DNA of 64,000 bases from RUG100 sp050953425. GTDB lineage: Bacteria; Bacillota; Clostridia; Peptostreptococcales; Anaerovoracaceae. Positions 16,050-23,370 of this stretch are shown piece after piece; position 1 is the stretch's first letter; the number at the start of each line of letters is the position of its first letter. The position numbers were made by a program, and so were the translations under genes. The stretch covers positions 496,001 to 560,000 of the forward strand of contig JBMNMQ010000003.1 in the NCBI GenBank assembly GCA_050953425.1, in the 5' to 3' direction. The notes under the pieces were generated by a model. That model saw nothing but the letters and a program-made list of their open reading frames with translations. It was not told where the DNA came from and did not search any database.

Positions 16050-16970
16050 TTAAGCGTTCAGATCAATGCGGTTCAGCGTGCCGCCGGCAAGCCAGCTCTC
16101 CAGATTGTCGCAGCAGAGATCGAGCAGATGCTGGCGCGTTTCCCGCTGGCACCAGGCGTGGTGCGGTGTGATGAAGCAGTTGTCGAGACCGAGCAGCGGA
16201 TCATCGGCCGCCGGCGGTTCGTGCTGCAGCACGTCGGCGGCGTAGGCGGCGAGGTGACCGCTGCGCAGAGCCGCGGCGACGGCTGATTCGTCGACGAGAG
16301 CGCCGCGCCCGGTGTTGAGCAGGATGGCGCCGTCCTTCATGCGGGCGATCTTTTCCGCATCGAGAAAGCCGATGGTCTCGGGTACTGCCGGCAGATGCAG
16401 CGACAGGACGTCGGCACCCAGAGCCGCTTCCGGCTCGCGGCGGTAGATATGCACTTCCATGCCCAGCGCGGCGGCAATCGCTGCGACGCGTCGGCCGATG
16501 CGGCCGTATCCGGCAATGCCGATTGATTTGCCGGCCAGCAGCGTCATCGGCGCCAGCCAGTAGCAGCTGCCGCGCTGCTCGTTCCAGCCATGGCGGCGGA
16601 CGTCGTCGACATGCAGGCCGACGCGGTCGGCCGCTTCCAGCAGCAGAGCGATAGTATGCTGCGCCACCGCTTCGGTGGCGTAGGCGGGCACGTTGGTGCA
16701 GGCGATGCCGCGTTCGCGCGCCGCGGCGACATCGAGGTTATCGAAGCCGGTCGCGGCGATGCCGAGAAAGCGCAGACGGCGGGCAGCGGTGATGACGCGA
16801 CGGTTCATCATAAAGGCGTTGAAGAAGACGACGTCGGCATCGCGGACGCGTTCGCAGGCTTCTTCCTCGGTGGAAGCGGGATAGACGGTCAGTTCGCCGT
16901 GCGCGGCCAGGCGGTCCCAGGAGAGGTCGCCGGCGTCGGTGGTGCTGCCGTCGAGAAAAATAATGTGCAT
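16050..16970 (-). CDS. D-2-hydroxyacid dehydrogenase (NAD), copy 2 of a tandem pair
   Basis: The 306-residue paralogue of the downstream gene has the same residues: GYGRIGRRVAAIA for NAD, Arg in LNTGRGALVDESAV, Glu in LQHEPPAADDP and His in ITPHHAWC. It is the upstream gene of the pair, with AGGGAAC before the ATG at 16970. The ends of both proteins (ESWLAGG followed by NRIDL) also match closely. Two enzymes in one operon may differ in keto-acid preference. No transporter or transaminase accompanies them. Confidence 0.9.
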   Translation of the reverse strand: MHIIFLDGSTTDAGDLSWDRLAAHGELTVYPASTEEEACERVRDADVVFFNAFMMNRRVITAARRLRFLGIAATGFDNLDVAAARERGIACTNVPAYATEAVAQHTIALLLEAADRVGLHVDDVRRHGWNEQRGSCYWLAPMTLLAGKSIGIAGYGRIGRRVAAIAAALGMEVHIYRREPEAALGADVLSLHLPAVPETIGFLDAEKIARMKDGAILLNTGRGALVDESAVAAALRSGHLAAYAADVLQHEPPAADDPLLGLDNCFITPHHAWCQRETRQHLLDLCCDNLESWLAGGTLNRIDLNA

Positions 16971-17085
16971 GATGTTCCCTTTCGTACTTTTCAGTGGCGG
17001 GCGGCGGAAAGCGGGGCATGCCGCCTTTCTGCCGCCGCATAATCCTTATTTTACAGTATGCCAAGTGGCGCGTCCAGCGGGAATA

Positions 17086-17094
17086 TGATATAAT
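17086..17094 (+). promoter_or_regulatory. Extended -10 promoter element for the DUF6506-rdgB-yihY group
   Basis: TGATATAAT is a consensus extended -10 (TGnTATAAT). The -35 region is weak, as is common for extended -10 promoters. The ATG of the first gene follows 44 bp after it. Confidence 0.6.
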
Positions 17095-17137
17095 ACGGCA
17101 TATTATCGAAACCAGTGAAGAATCGAGGAGTAATTCA

Positions 17138-17686
17138 ATGTTGAGATTTGCCTATATCGTCAGTATGCCCGGCCTGGATCCGGTGTCCTTTGCCGGCACT
17201 TATGTCAACCGTGCCAGCATGAACCGAATTGTCGGCGTCGACCTTGAAGCCGCCGGCTTTGAACAGACGCAGGAAGTGGTGGAATCCCTGGTCGGGGAGG
17301 GATACACCCTGTTTAATTTCTGCAGCGGCTTCGAAGAAGCCGATCTCGACCGGCTTCGTGACGCGATCGGCGGCGACGTGCGCATGGCCTGCGCCTCCTA
17401 TTTCCCCGAGGAGGAGAAAAAGCTCGGGGATTTTTCCCATTACGGCATCATCGTGCAGATGGCCGGCGTCGAGGATAACACCGGCATCCCCGTGCACGGC
17501 GACGCGTTCGAGACCAGCGCGATTTTCGTCAAGGATATGGCGGGCGCCCGTACGGCGGCGAAGCAGCTGGTGAAGGACGGTGCGACATTCATTGAACTGT
17601 GCAGCTGGTTTGACGCCGACAGGACCCGGGAGATTATTGCCGCGATCGACGGCCGCGTTCCGGTCGGCAGCTGCGGCATCAGATAA
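17138..17686 (+). CDS. DUF6506-like conserved protein
   Basis: This 182-residue cytosolic protein begins MLRFAYIVSMPGLDPVSFAG and has alternating strands and helices, with NFCSGFEEADLDRLRDAIGG and FIELCSWFDADRTREIIAAI as two similar halves, suggesting an internal duplication of a beta-alpha unit. It resembles proteins annotated DUF6506, of unknown function. GAGGAG lies 9 nt before the ATG at 17138. It is the first gene of a probable operon with rdgB (22-bp gap) and yihY. Confidence 0.7.
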   Translation: MLRFAYIVSMPGLDPVSFAGTYVNRASMNRIVGVDLEAAGFEQTQEVVESLVGEGYTLFNFCSGFEEADLDRLRDAIGGDVRMACASYFPEEEKKLGDFSHYGIIVQMAGVEDNTGIPVHGDAFETSAIFVKDMAGARTAAKQLVKDGATFIELCSWFDADRTREIIAAIDGRVPVGSCGIR

Positions 17687-17708
17687 CGGGAAGGCGGCGG
17701 AACACGTC

Positions 17709-18317
17709 ATGCAGACCATTGTTGCGGCAACGCAGAACGCCAATAAGATACGCGAGATCGATGAGATTACCCGCGATTTTGATATGCGGATCATTTCCCG
17801 CGCCGAAGCCGGCATCCCCGATTCCTTTCACATCGAGGAGGACGGCGAGACCTTTGAAGAAAACTCCTGGAAGAAAGCACATGAAATCATGCTGCGCTGC
17901 GGGCAGATTACCATTGCCGACGATTCGGGTCTGGCAGTGGACTGCCTCGACGGGGCGCCGGGCGTCTATTCGGCCCGCTTCGCCGGCCCGCAGGAAGATG
18001 ACCGCGCCAACAACGAAAAGCTCAAGCGTCTGATCCGCGATGTGCCCTGGGAGCAGCGGACCGCGCGCTTTGTTTCGGTGGTCACGATGATCTGGCCCGA
18101 CGGCCGGCAGCTGCAGGCCCGCGGCGAGGTCGAGGGACACCTGGTGACGGAGGAACGCGGCAGCGGCGGCTTCGGCTATGACCCGCTGTTCATGCCGCTC
18201 GGCTATGACATGACCTTCGGCGAGTTCGCGCCGGAAGACAAAAATGCCATCAGCCATCGCGGTGCGGCGCTGCGCCGTCTGCGGGAACTGCTGGAAGCAG
18301 AGGCGGCACATGAGTAA
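17709..18317 (+). CDS. rdgB: Non-canonical purine NTP pyrophosphatase (RdgB/HAM1 family)
   Basis: The 202-residue enzyme hydrolyses ITP, dITP and XTP to monophosphates to clean the nucleotide pool. Diagnostic motifs are the N-terminal ATQNANKIREI (SxNxxK type), ADDSGLAVDCLDGAPGVYSA, GSGGFGYDPLF and the C-terminal SHRGAALRRL. The length is typical. The start at 17709 (MQTIVAATQN) has GGGAAGGCGG upstream and matches the family N-terminus. Its stop overlaps the next ATG by 8 bp, indicating translational coupling with the yihY-like gene. Confidence 0.95.
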   Translation: MQTIVAATQNANKIREIDEITRDFDMRIISRAEAGIPDSFHIEEDGETFEENSWKKAHEIMLRCGQITIADDSGLAVDCLDGAPGVYSARFAGPQEDDRANNEKLKRLIRDVPWEQRTARFVSVVTMIWPDGRQLQARGEVEGHLVTEERGSGGFGYDPLFMPLGYDMTFGEFAPEDKNAISHRGAALRRLRELLEAEAAHE

Positions 18318-19167
18318 GCAGCGATTCTGGCGCATGGTAACACTGGGGATCCGGCAGTTCCGCGATCCCTACTATCAGGGTTTTGCGGCGCAGATGTCGT
18401 TCTATTTCATCCTCGCGATGGTCCCGCTGCTGATCCTCGTTTCACAGCTGCTGGGACTGTTTCATGTCGACTTCATGGATGTCTTCGGGACGATCCTGCA
18501 GGGATCGCACAATGCTCTGCTGGAACGAATCTATACCTATATGGTCGGCAACAAGTGGAGCAGCAGTCTCTTCAACAGCAATCCCGGCTTCAACACCGTC
18601 GTCTATATCTTCATCATCCTCTGGGCCAGTTCCGGCGCTCAGTTTTCACTGATGCGGATCACCAATTTCATGTACACCGAGGGCAAATCGACCGGCAGAG
18701 GCTATTTTCGCGAGCGCTTCCGGGCGATCATCAACATGCTGATCTTTCTCATCATCATCATCTTTGCCCTGACCGTGCTGATTTTCGGCGGCCGGGTGGT
18801 GGAGGCACTCAATTACAACAATGCCGAGGAGGCAATCCGGATCTGGAAGGTAGTGCGCTGGCCGATCGCCTTCGTCCTCTACTTCCTGCTGATCAGCACC
18901 AACTATTACTTTATGCCGACGGACAAGCTGCAGTACAGGCAGATCCTGCCCGGCAGCATCTTCGCCTCGGTCGGCATGGTGGTGGTGACGATGATTTATT
19001 CGAGCTTCATGCGCATCTCCGCCAATTCGATCGTCTACGGCGTACTCGCCAATATCGTCGCGATCATGACCTGGTTCTATTTTCTCTCCTGGGTTCTGTG
19101 CCTCGGCACGCTCTTCAACAAGGTCTGGATGGATACGGCGCAGGGCAAGAGCTACTACGATCTTTAA
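18310..19167 (+). CDS. YihY/BrkB-family integral membrane protein
   Basis: The 285-residue protein has the six-helix YihY (formerly ribonuclease BN, virulence factor BrkB) pattern: AAQMSFYFILAMVPLLILVS, then FIIIIFALTVLIFGG, WPIAFVLYFLLISTNYYFMP with the conserved tyrosines, and a final LANIVAIMTWFYFLSWVLCL. The transport or other function is unresolved. The ATG at 18310 overlaps the rdgB stop. A 33-bp tandem repeat begins only 7 bp after its stop codon. Confidence 0.9.
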   Translation: MSKQRFWRMVTLGIRQFRDPYYQGFAAQMSFYFILAMVPLLILVSQLLGLFHVDFMDVFGTILQGSHNALLERIYTYMVGNKWSSSLFNSNPGFNTVVYIFIILWASSGAQFSLMRITNFMYTEGKSTGRGYFRERFRAIINMLIFLIIIIFALTVLIFGGRVVEALNYNNAEEAIRIWKVVRWPIAFVLYFLLISTNYYFMPTDKLQYRQILPGSIFASVGMVVVTMIYSSFMRISANSIVYGVLANIVAIMTWFYFLSWVLCLGTLFNKVWMDTAQGKSYYDL

Positions 19168-19174
19168 GCTTGTT

Positions 19175-19361
19175 TACGAGCCTGACCCGATCGCGATCAA
19201 CTCTGCCGACGAGCCTGAACCGATCGCAGTTAGTTCTGCTGACGACCCTGTTCCGATCACAGTTAGTTCTGCTGACGACCCTGTTCCGATCGCAGTTAGT
19301 TCCGCTGACGAATCTGTTCCGATTGCAGAAAGCTCTGCCGACGTGCCTGTGTCCATCGCGG
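19175..19361. repeat. 33-bp tandem repeat, five copies plus a partial
   Basis: The unit is GACGARCCTGTTCCGATCGC plus AGTTAGTTCTGCT. Five full units diverge gradually from the middle outwards and a sixth is partial. It fills the space between the convergent yihY-like gene and serA. The long open frames across it (11-residue repeats such as GTGSSAELTAI on the minus strand) have no start signals and are probably not translated. Confidence 0.88.
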
Positions 19362-19396
19362 CGCAGGCTGTGACCATCATCATGATTGGTCATAAA

Positions 19397-19428
19397 AACT
19401 GCCGGCGGCCCGGGTGCCGCCGGCAGTT
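19397..19428. terminator. Bidirectional terminator-like hairpin between yihY-like gene and serA
   Basis: AACTGCCGGCGGC (19397-19409) pairs perfectly with GCCGCCGGCAGTT (19416-19428) around CCGGGT. The following T-run is interrupted (CTGTTATT); in the other direction TTTTTATG follows, so it fits better as a terminator for the minus strand (serA). Confidence 0.7.
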
Positions 19429-19554
19429 CTGTTATTGATCTGTTGTTGTGCATCCGTTCTGCCCGGAGAAGACCGCAGAAGGCCGTCGGACAGAAGCCGC
19501 TGCGCCGCCGCTGATGCCGTCCGTCCTCTTCCGTACGGCGCGGGGCGGACGTTC

Positions 19555-20721
19555 TCAGTCGAGGATGCGGGCGCGGATGACGCCGTCGATGGCGCCGATC
19601 TTTTCGTGAATCGCTTCGCGCTGTCCGCCGGGAATCTCGGCGTCCAGCAGCGTGCAGGCATAGTCCCCCTTGCTGGCGTTGGCCATGTTGGCGATGTTGA
19701 CGTTCTCCTCCGCCATCAGGCCGGTGATGCTGCTCAGCACCGAAGGGATGTTGCGGTTGAGGATGCTGACACGCAGCGTGTTCGCGGGGCGGGCGCCGAG
19801 CGAGCAGGCCGGATAGTTGACGGAGTTTCTGATGCTGCCGTTTTCGATGTAATCCATCAGTTCCTCGGCGGCCATCGTCGCGCAGTTGTCCTCGGCTTCC
19901 GCGGTGCTGGCACCGAGATGCGGCGTAGCGATCACGCCGTCGACACCGAAGATCTTGTCATCGGGGAAGTCGGTAACGTAGTGGCGGATCTTGCCTTCCT
20001 TGAGCGCGGAGATCATCGCTTCGGCGTTGACCAGCGGGCCGCGGGCGAAGTTGAGGAAGACCGCGCCGTCCTTCATCTGGCCGAAGCGGCGGCTGTCGAT
20101 CATCCCCTTGGTATCGTCGGTGACCGGCACGTGGATGGTGACGTAGTCGCAGTGCGGCAGCAGATCGGCGAGATCGTCGGTGACCGGGATCGCGGGGCTC
20201 AGTTCGTGCGCGCTCTTGAGCGAGATATAGGGGTCGTAGCCGCGCACCTTCATGCCCAGCCCGGCGGCCGCGTTGGCGACCAGGACGCCGATGGCGCCGA
20301 GGCCGATGACGCCGAGCGTCTTGCCGGCGATTTCATGGCCGGCGAACTGCTTTTTGCCCTTTTCCACTGTCTTGGCGATGTCGTCCTTCAGACCGGAGGC
20401 CCAGGCCAGTGCGTCCGGGATGTTGCGGGCATCCATCAGCAGAGCGGCCAGCACCAGTTCCTTGACGGCATTGGCGTTGGCACCGGGTGCGTTGAAGACG
20501 ACGATGCCGCTCTCGGCGCAGCGGTCGAGGGGTATATTGTTGACCCCGGCGCCGGCCCGTGCGATAGCCAGCAGTTCAGGGGGAAAGTCCATCTCATGCA
20601 TATCCGCGCTGCGGACGATGATGCCGGTCGCGTGGTCGAGCTCTTCCGAGACCGTGTACTGGTCGGAGAGATGACCCAGGCCGACAGGAGAAATCTTGTT
20701 CAATGTTCCGATATTATACAT
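19555..20721 (-). CDS. serA: D-3-phosphoglycerate dehydrogenase
   Basis: The 388-residue enzyme catalyses the first step of serine synthesis. It has the catalytic domain start typical of the short SerA type, GLGAIGVLVANAAAGLGM for NAD, Arg in FLNFARGPLVNAEA and His in GVIATPHLGASTAEAE with the serA signature. A C-terminal ACT domain (SILNRNIPSVLSSITGLMAE) is present for serine feedback. The ATG at 20721 follows GAGGTGAG. It is transcribed divergently from serC across a palindromic control region, so both genes of the pathway are likely regulated together. No serB is in the window. Confidence 0.95.
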   Translation of the reverse strand: MYNIGTLNKISPVGLGHLSDQYTVSEELDHATGIIVRSADMHEMDFPPELLAIARAGAGVNNIPLDRCAESGIVVFNAPGANANAVKELVLAALLMDARNIPDALAWASGLKDDIAKTVEKGKKQFAGHEIAGKTLGVIGLGAIGVLVANAAAGLGMKVRGYDPYISLKSAHELSPAIPVTDDLADLLPHCDYVTIHVPVTDDTKGMIDSRRFGQMKDGAVFLNFARGPLVNAEAMISALKEGKIRHYVTDFPDDKIFGVDGVIATPHLGASTAEAEDNCATMAAEELMDYIENGSIRNSVNYPACSLGARPANTLRVSILNRNIPSVLSSITGLMAEENVNIANMANASKGDYACTLLDAEIPGGQREAIHEKIGAIDGVIRARILD

Positions 20722-20755
20722 TTGCTCACCTCACTAAAGTATTGAATTCCCAACA

Positions 20756-20794
20756 ATTATATCACTTTACCATATCTGCGTAAAGTGATATAAT
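20756..20794. promoter_or_regulatory. Symmetric divergent promoter/operator of serA and serC
   Basis: TTATATCACTTTAC (20757-20770) and its exact complement GTAAAGTGATATAA (20780-20793) flank a 9-bp spacer. Both promoters lie inside: for serC, TTTACC (20766-20771), 17 bp, TATAAT (20789-20794); for serA on the minus strand, TTTACG (20784-20779), 17 bp, TATAAT (20761-20756). The two polymerase sites overlap almost completely, so only one can be occupied at a time, and a dimeric repressor bound to the palindrome would block both. Confidence 0.8.
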
Positions 20795-20837
20795 ATCTAC
20801 TTGAAAAATTGACATATACGCAATGGAGGTAGTCTAA

Positions 20838-21926
20838 ATGAGCAGCAAAAGAGCCTATAACTTTTCGGCCGGTCCGTCGATGCTGCCGCTCCCGGTGATC
20901 GAGGATGTGGCGGCAAATCTGGCAAATTACAAGGGATGCGGGGAATCCGTCATGGAAATGAGCCACCGTTCCGCCGACTTCAAAAAGATCCTGGCTGACG
21001 CGGAGCAGAATTTCCGTGATCTGCTGAAGGTGCCGGATAATTACAAAGTCCTCTTTCTGCAGGGCGGCGGCACGCTGCAGTTTTCGATGGTGCCGATCAA
21101 TCTGCTGACAAAATCGAAGAAAGCGGACTACGTGATCTCCGGCTCCTGGGCCAAGAAAGCCTGCAAGGAAGCGGAAAAATTCGGCGATATTCGCGTTGTC
21201 GCCAGCTCGGAAGAAGATAATTTTACCTATATTCCCAAGTTCACAAAGGATGACATCCGGCCCGACGCCGACTATGTCTATGTCTGCTATAACAACACGA
21301 TCTACGGCAGTCACTGCAACACACTGCCCGACGTCGGCGATGTGCCGCTGGTGGCGGACATGTCGTCCTGCATTCTCTCCGAGGAAATCGATGTCTCCAA
21401 GTTCGCACTGATCTTTGCCGGCGCGCAGAAAAACATCGGCCCGGCCGGCGTGACGATTGTCATCGTACGGGAAGACCTGATCGGTCACGCACCGGCGAAT
21501 ACCCCGGTGTATCTCGACTACAAGACGCATGCCGACAAGGATTCCGCCTACAATACTCCGCCGGCCTTTTCGATCTATGTCGCCGGCGAAGTGTTCAAGT
21601 ATCTGAAGAAGAACGGCGGCGTCAAAGCCATTCACGAGATCGATGTGCGCAAGGCCAAGAAGCTGTATGACTATATCGACGGCAGTGAGCTCTACACCTG
21701 CCCGGTGGCAAAGGAAGACCGTTCGCTGATGAACGTCGTCTTCGTCACCGGCGACAAGGAACTGGACAAGAAATTCGTCGCCGCGGCCAGAGAGCAGAAC
21801 ATGCACAACCTCAACGGCCACCGTTCGGTCGGCGGCATGCGCGCCAGCATTTTCAACGCCATGCCGGAGGAGGGCGTGGATGCGCTGATCGAATTCATGA
21901 AGCAGTTTGAAAAAGACAACAAATAG
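20838..21926 (+). CDS. serC: Phosphoserine aminotransferase
   Basis: The 362-residue PLP enzyme converts 3-phosphohydroxypyruvate and glutamate to phosphoserine. It begins KRAYNFSAGPSMLPLPVIED, contains the phosphate-binding LQGGGTLQFSMVPINLL, the Schiff-base lysine in FAGAQKNIGPAGVTIVIVRE, and ends with RSVGGMRASIFNAMPEEGVD, all hallmarks of SerC. GGAGG precedes the ATG. It is divergent from serA; dacA/F follows 9 bp after the stop, so the two are probably on one transcript. Confidence 0.96.
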   Translation: MSSKRAYNFSAGPSMLPLPVIEDVAANLANYKGCGESVMEMSHRSADFKKILADAEQNFRDLLKVPDNYKVLFLQGGGTLQFSMVPINLLTKSKKADYVISGSWAKKACKEAEKFGDIRVVASSEEDNFTYIPKFTKDDIRPDADYVYVCYNNTIYGSHCNTLPDVGDVPLVADMSSCILSEEIDVSKFALIFAGAQKNIGPAGVTIVIVREDLIGHAPANTPVYLDYKTHADKDSAYNTPPAFSIYVAGEVFKYLKKNGGVKAIHEIDVRKAKKLYDYIDGSELYTCPVAKEDRSLMNVVFVTGDKELDKKFVAAAREQNMHNLNGHRSVGGMRASIFNAMPEEGVDALIEFMKQFEKDNK

Positions 21927-21935
21927 GGAAGGCGA

Positions 21936-23300
21936 ATGAAGCGTAGAACATGCATTCTGGCACTGATTTTAACGATGGTACTGCTTGTGCTGCAAGCAGT
22001 ACCGGTTTTTGCGGCGCAAAGCAGCAAACCGCGGCCGGTCGCCAAGGCGGCGCTGCTGATGGATGCCGCCACCGGCAAAGTGCTCTATCAGAAGAACGCG
22101 ACGGCGCCGATGCAGCCGGCTTCACTGACGAAGATGATGACGGCGCTTCTGACCGTCGAACACCTCGATCTGGACAAGACCGTAACGGTTCCGGCGGAAG
22201 CGGCGAACATCGGCGGCAATTCGATTGCCCTGCAGGAAGGGGAGCGGCTGACCGTCCGGCAGCTGCTCAACGCACTCCTGATCTATTCGGCCAACGACAC
22301 CGCGGTGGCGCTGGGGATTGCGGTCTCCGGTGATCTCAACAGCTTTTACGACCTGATGAATGCCAGAGCCCGCGAGCTGGGCATGAAGGATACGCACTAT
22401 ATCAGCCCCAACGGCCTGATCGAAAGCGATGAACATGTGACGACCGCAAAGGATACGGCGATCCTCGCGCAGGCGGTACTGGAGAATAAAACGCTGGCCG
22501 CCATTGTGCGCAAATCGTCCTACACTGTGCCGGCCACCAATAAGAGCGGTGAACGAAAGCTGCAGGGAACCAATAAACTGCTCTACGACACAAAGGACAA
22601 GGTGACGATCAACGGCGAAACGCGCGTCCTCAAATACGACGGCGCCAACGGCGTCAAGACCGGCTTTATGAACGCCGCCGGGGAATGCGTGGCGGCTTCC
22701 GCCAAACGCGGCGGCACAGATTTCATTGCCGTCGTGCTCAACAGCGACAGCGAGCTGCATCGCTTTTCCGACGCCATCCAGCTGCTCGATTACGGCTTTG
22801 ACAATTACTATACCTGCCGGCTGCTGAAGGCCGGCGAGGAGACCGGCCGGGTGCGTGTCCGGTACGGCCATCATACGTTTGTACAGACCGAGGCTGCGGA
22901 GGGCGCGTACATCACCCTGCCGAAGGAGGCGGAACGCGATCTCGGCGACACCGAAGTGGTGCTCGACAAGGATGTCAGGGCGCCGCTGAAGAAGGGAACC
23001 GTGGTCGGCCATATAAATATTATGGAAAACGGCAAAAAAACGGGCACGGCGCCGGTGACGGCGAGCGTGAGCGTGCGCCGCGGCGGCCCGTGGACCGCGC
23101 TGTATATTGCCGACTGGGTGTTTTATACGATCTGCGCCGTGGTGCTGGTGCTGGTGATTTTGCTGCTGGCACTGTCCATTCGCCGTCGGCAGCGCCGCCG
23201 GCAGCAGGAGATGCGGCGGCGGCGGGAACGCGTCCGCCGGGCCCGGGCGGCGGCCGCACGGCGCGATGACCATCGGCGGAGAAACTGGCCCTACGACTGA
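21936..23300 (+). CDS. D-alanyl-D-alanine carboxypeptidase (PBP5/DacF type)
   Basis: The 454-residue penicillin-binding protein trims pentapeptide stems of peptidoglycan outside the membrane. It has a signal peptide (residues 1-27, ending VFAAQ), the SxxK motif SLTK with the catalytic serine, SAND for SxN and KTGF for KTG. A PBP5_C beta domain follows, then a C-terminal membrane helix (WVFYTICAVVLVLVILLLAL) and an Arg-rich cytoplasmic tail, a true transmembrane anchor instead of the usual amphipathic helix. It starts 9 bp after serC. Confidence 0.93.
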   Translation: MKRRTCILALILTMVLLVLQAVPVFAAQSSKPRPVAKAALLMDAATGKVLYQKNATAPMQPASLTKMMTALLTVEHLDLDKTVTVPAEAANIGGNSIALQEGERLTVRQLLNALLIYSANDTAVALGIAVSGDLNSFYDLMNARARELGMKDTHYISPNGLIESDEHVTTAKDTAILAQAVLENKTLAAIVRKSSYTVPATNKSGERKLQGTNKLLYDTKDKVTINGETRVLKYDGANGVKTGFMNAAGECVAASAKRGGTDFIAVVLNSDSELHRFSDAIQLLDYGFDNYYTCRLLKAGEETGRVRVRYGHHTFVQTEAAEGAYITLPKEAERDLGDTEVVLDKDVRAPLKKGTVVGHINIMENGKKTGTAPVTASVSVRRGGPWTALYIADWVFYTICAVVLVLVILLLALSIRRRQRRRQQEMRRRRERVRRARAAAARRDDHRRRNWPYD

Positions 23301-23370
23301 GACGGGAAATGCCGCCCGCCGGAAGGCCGGCAGCCGCGAATGATTTTTGCTGGAGAAACAGGTTCGGCAG

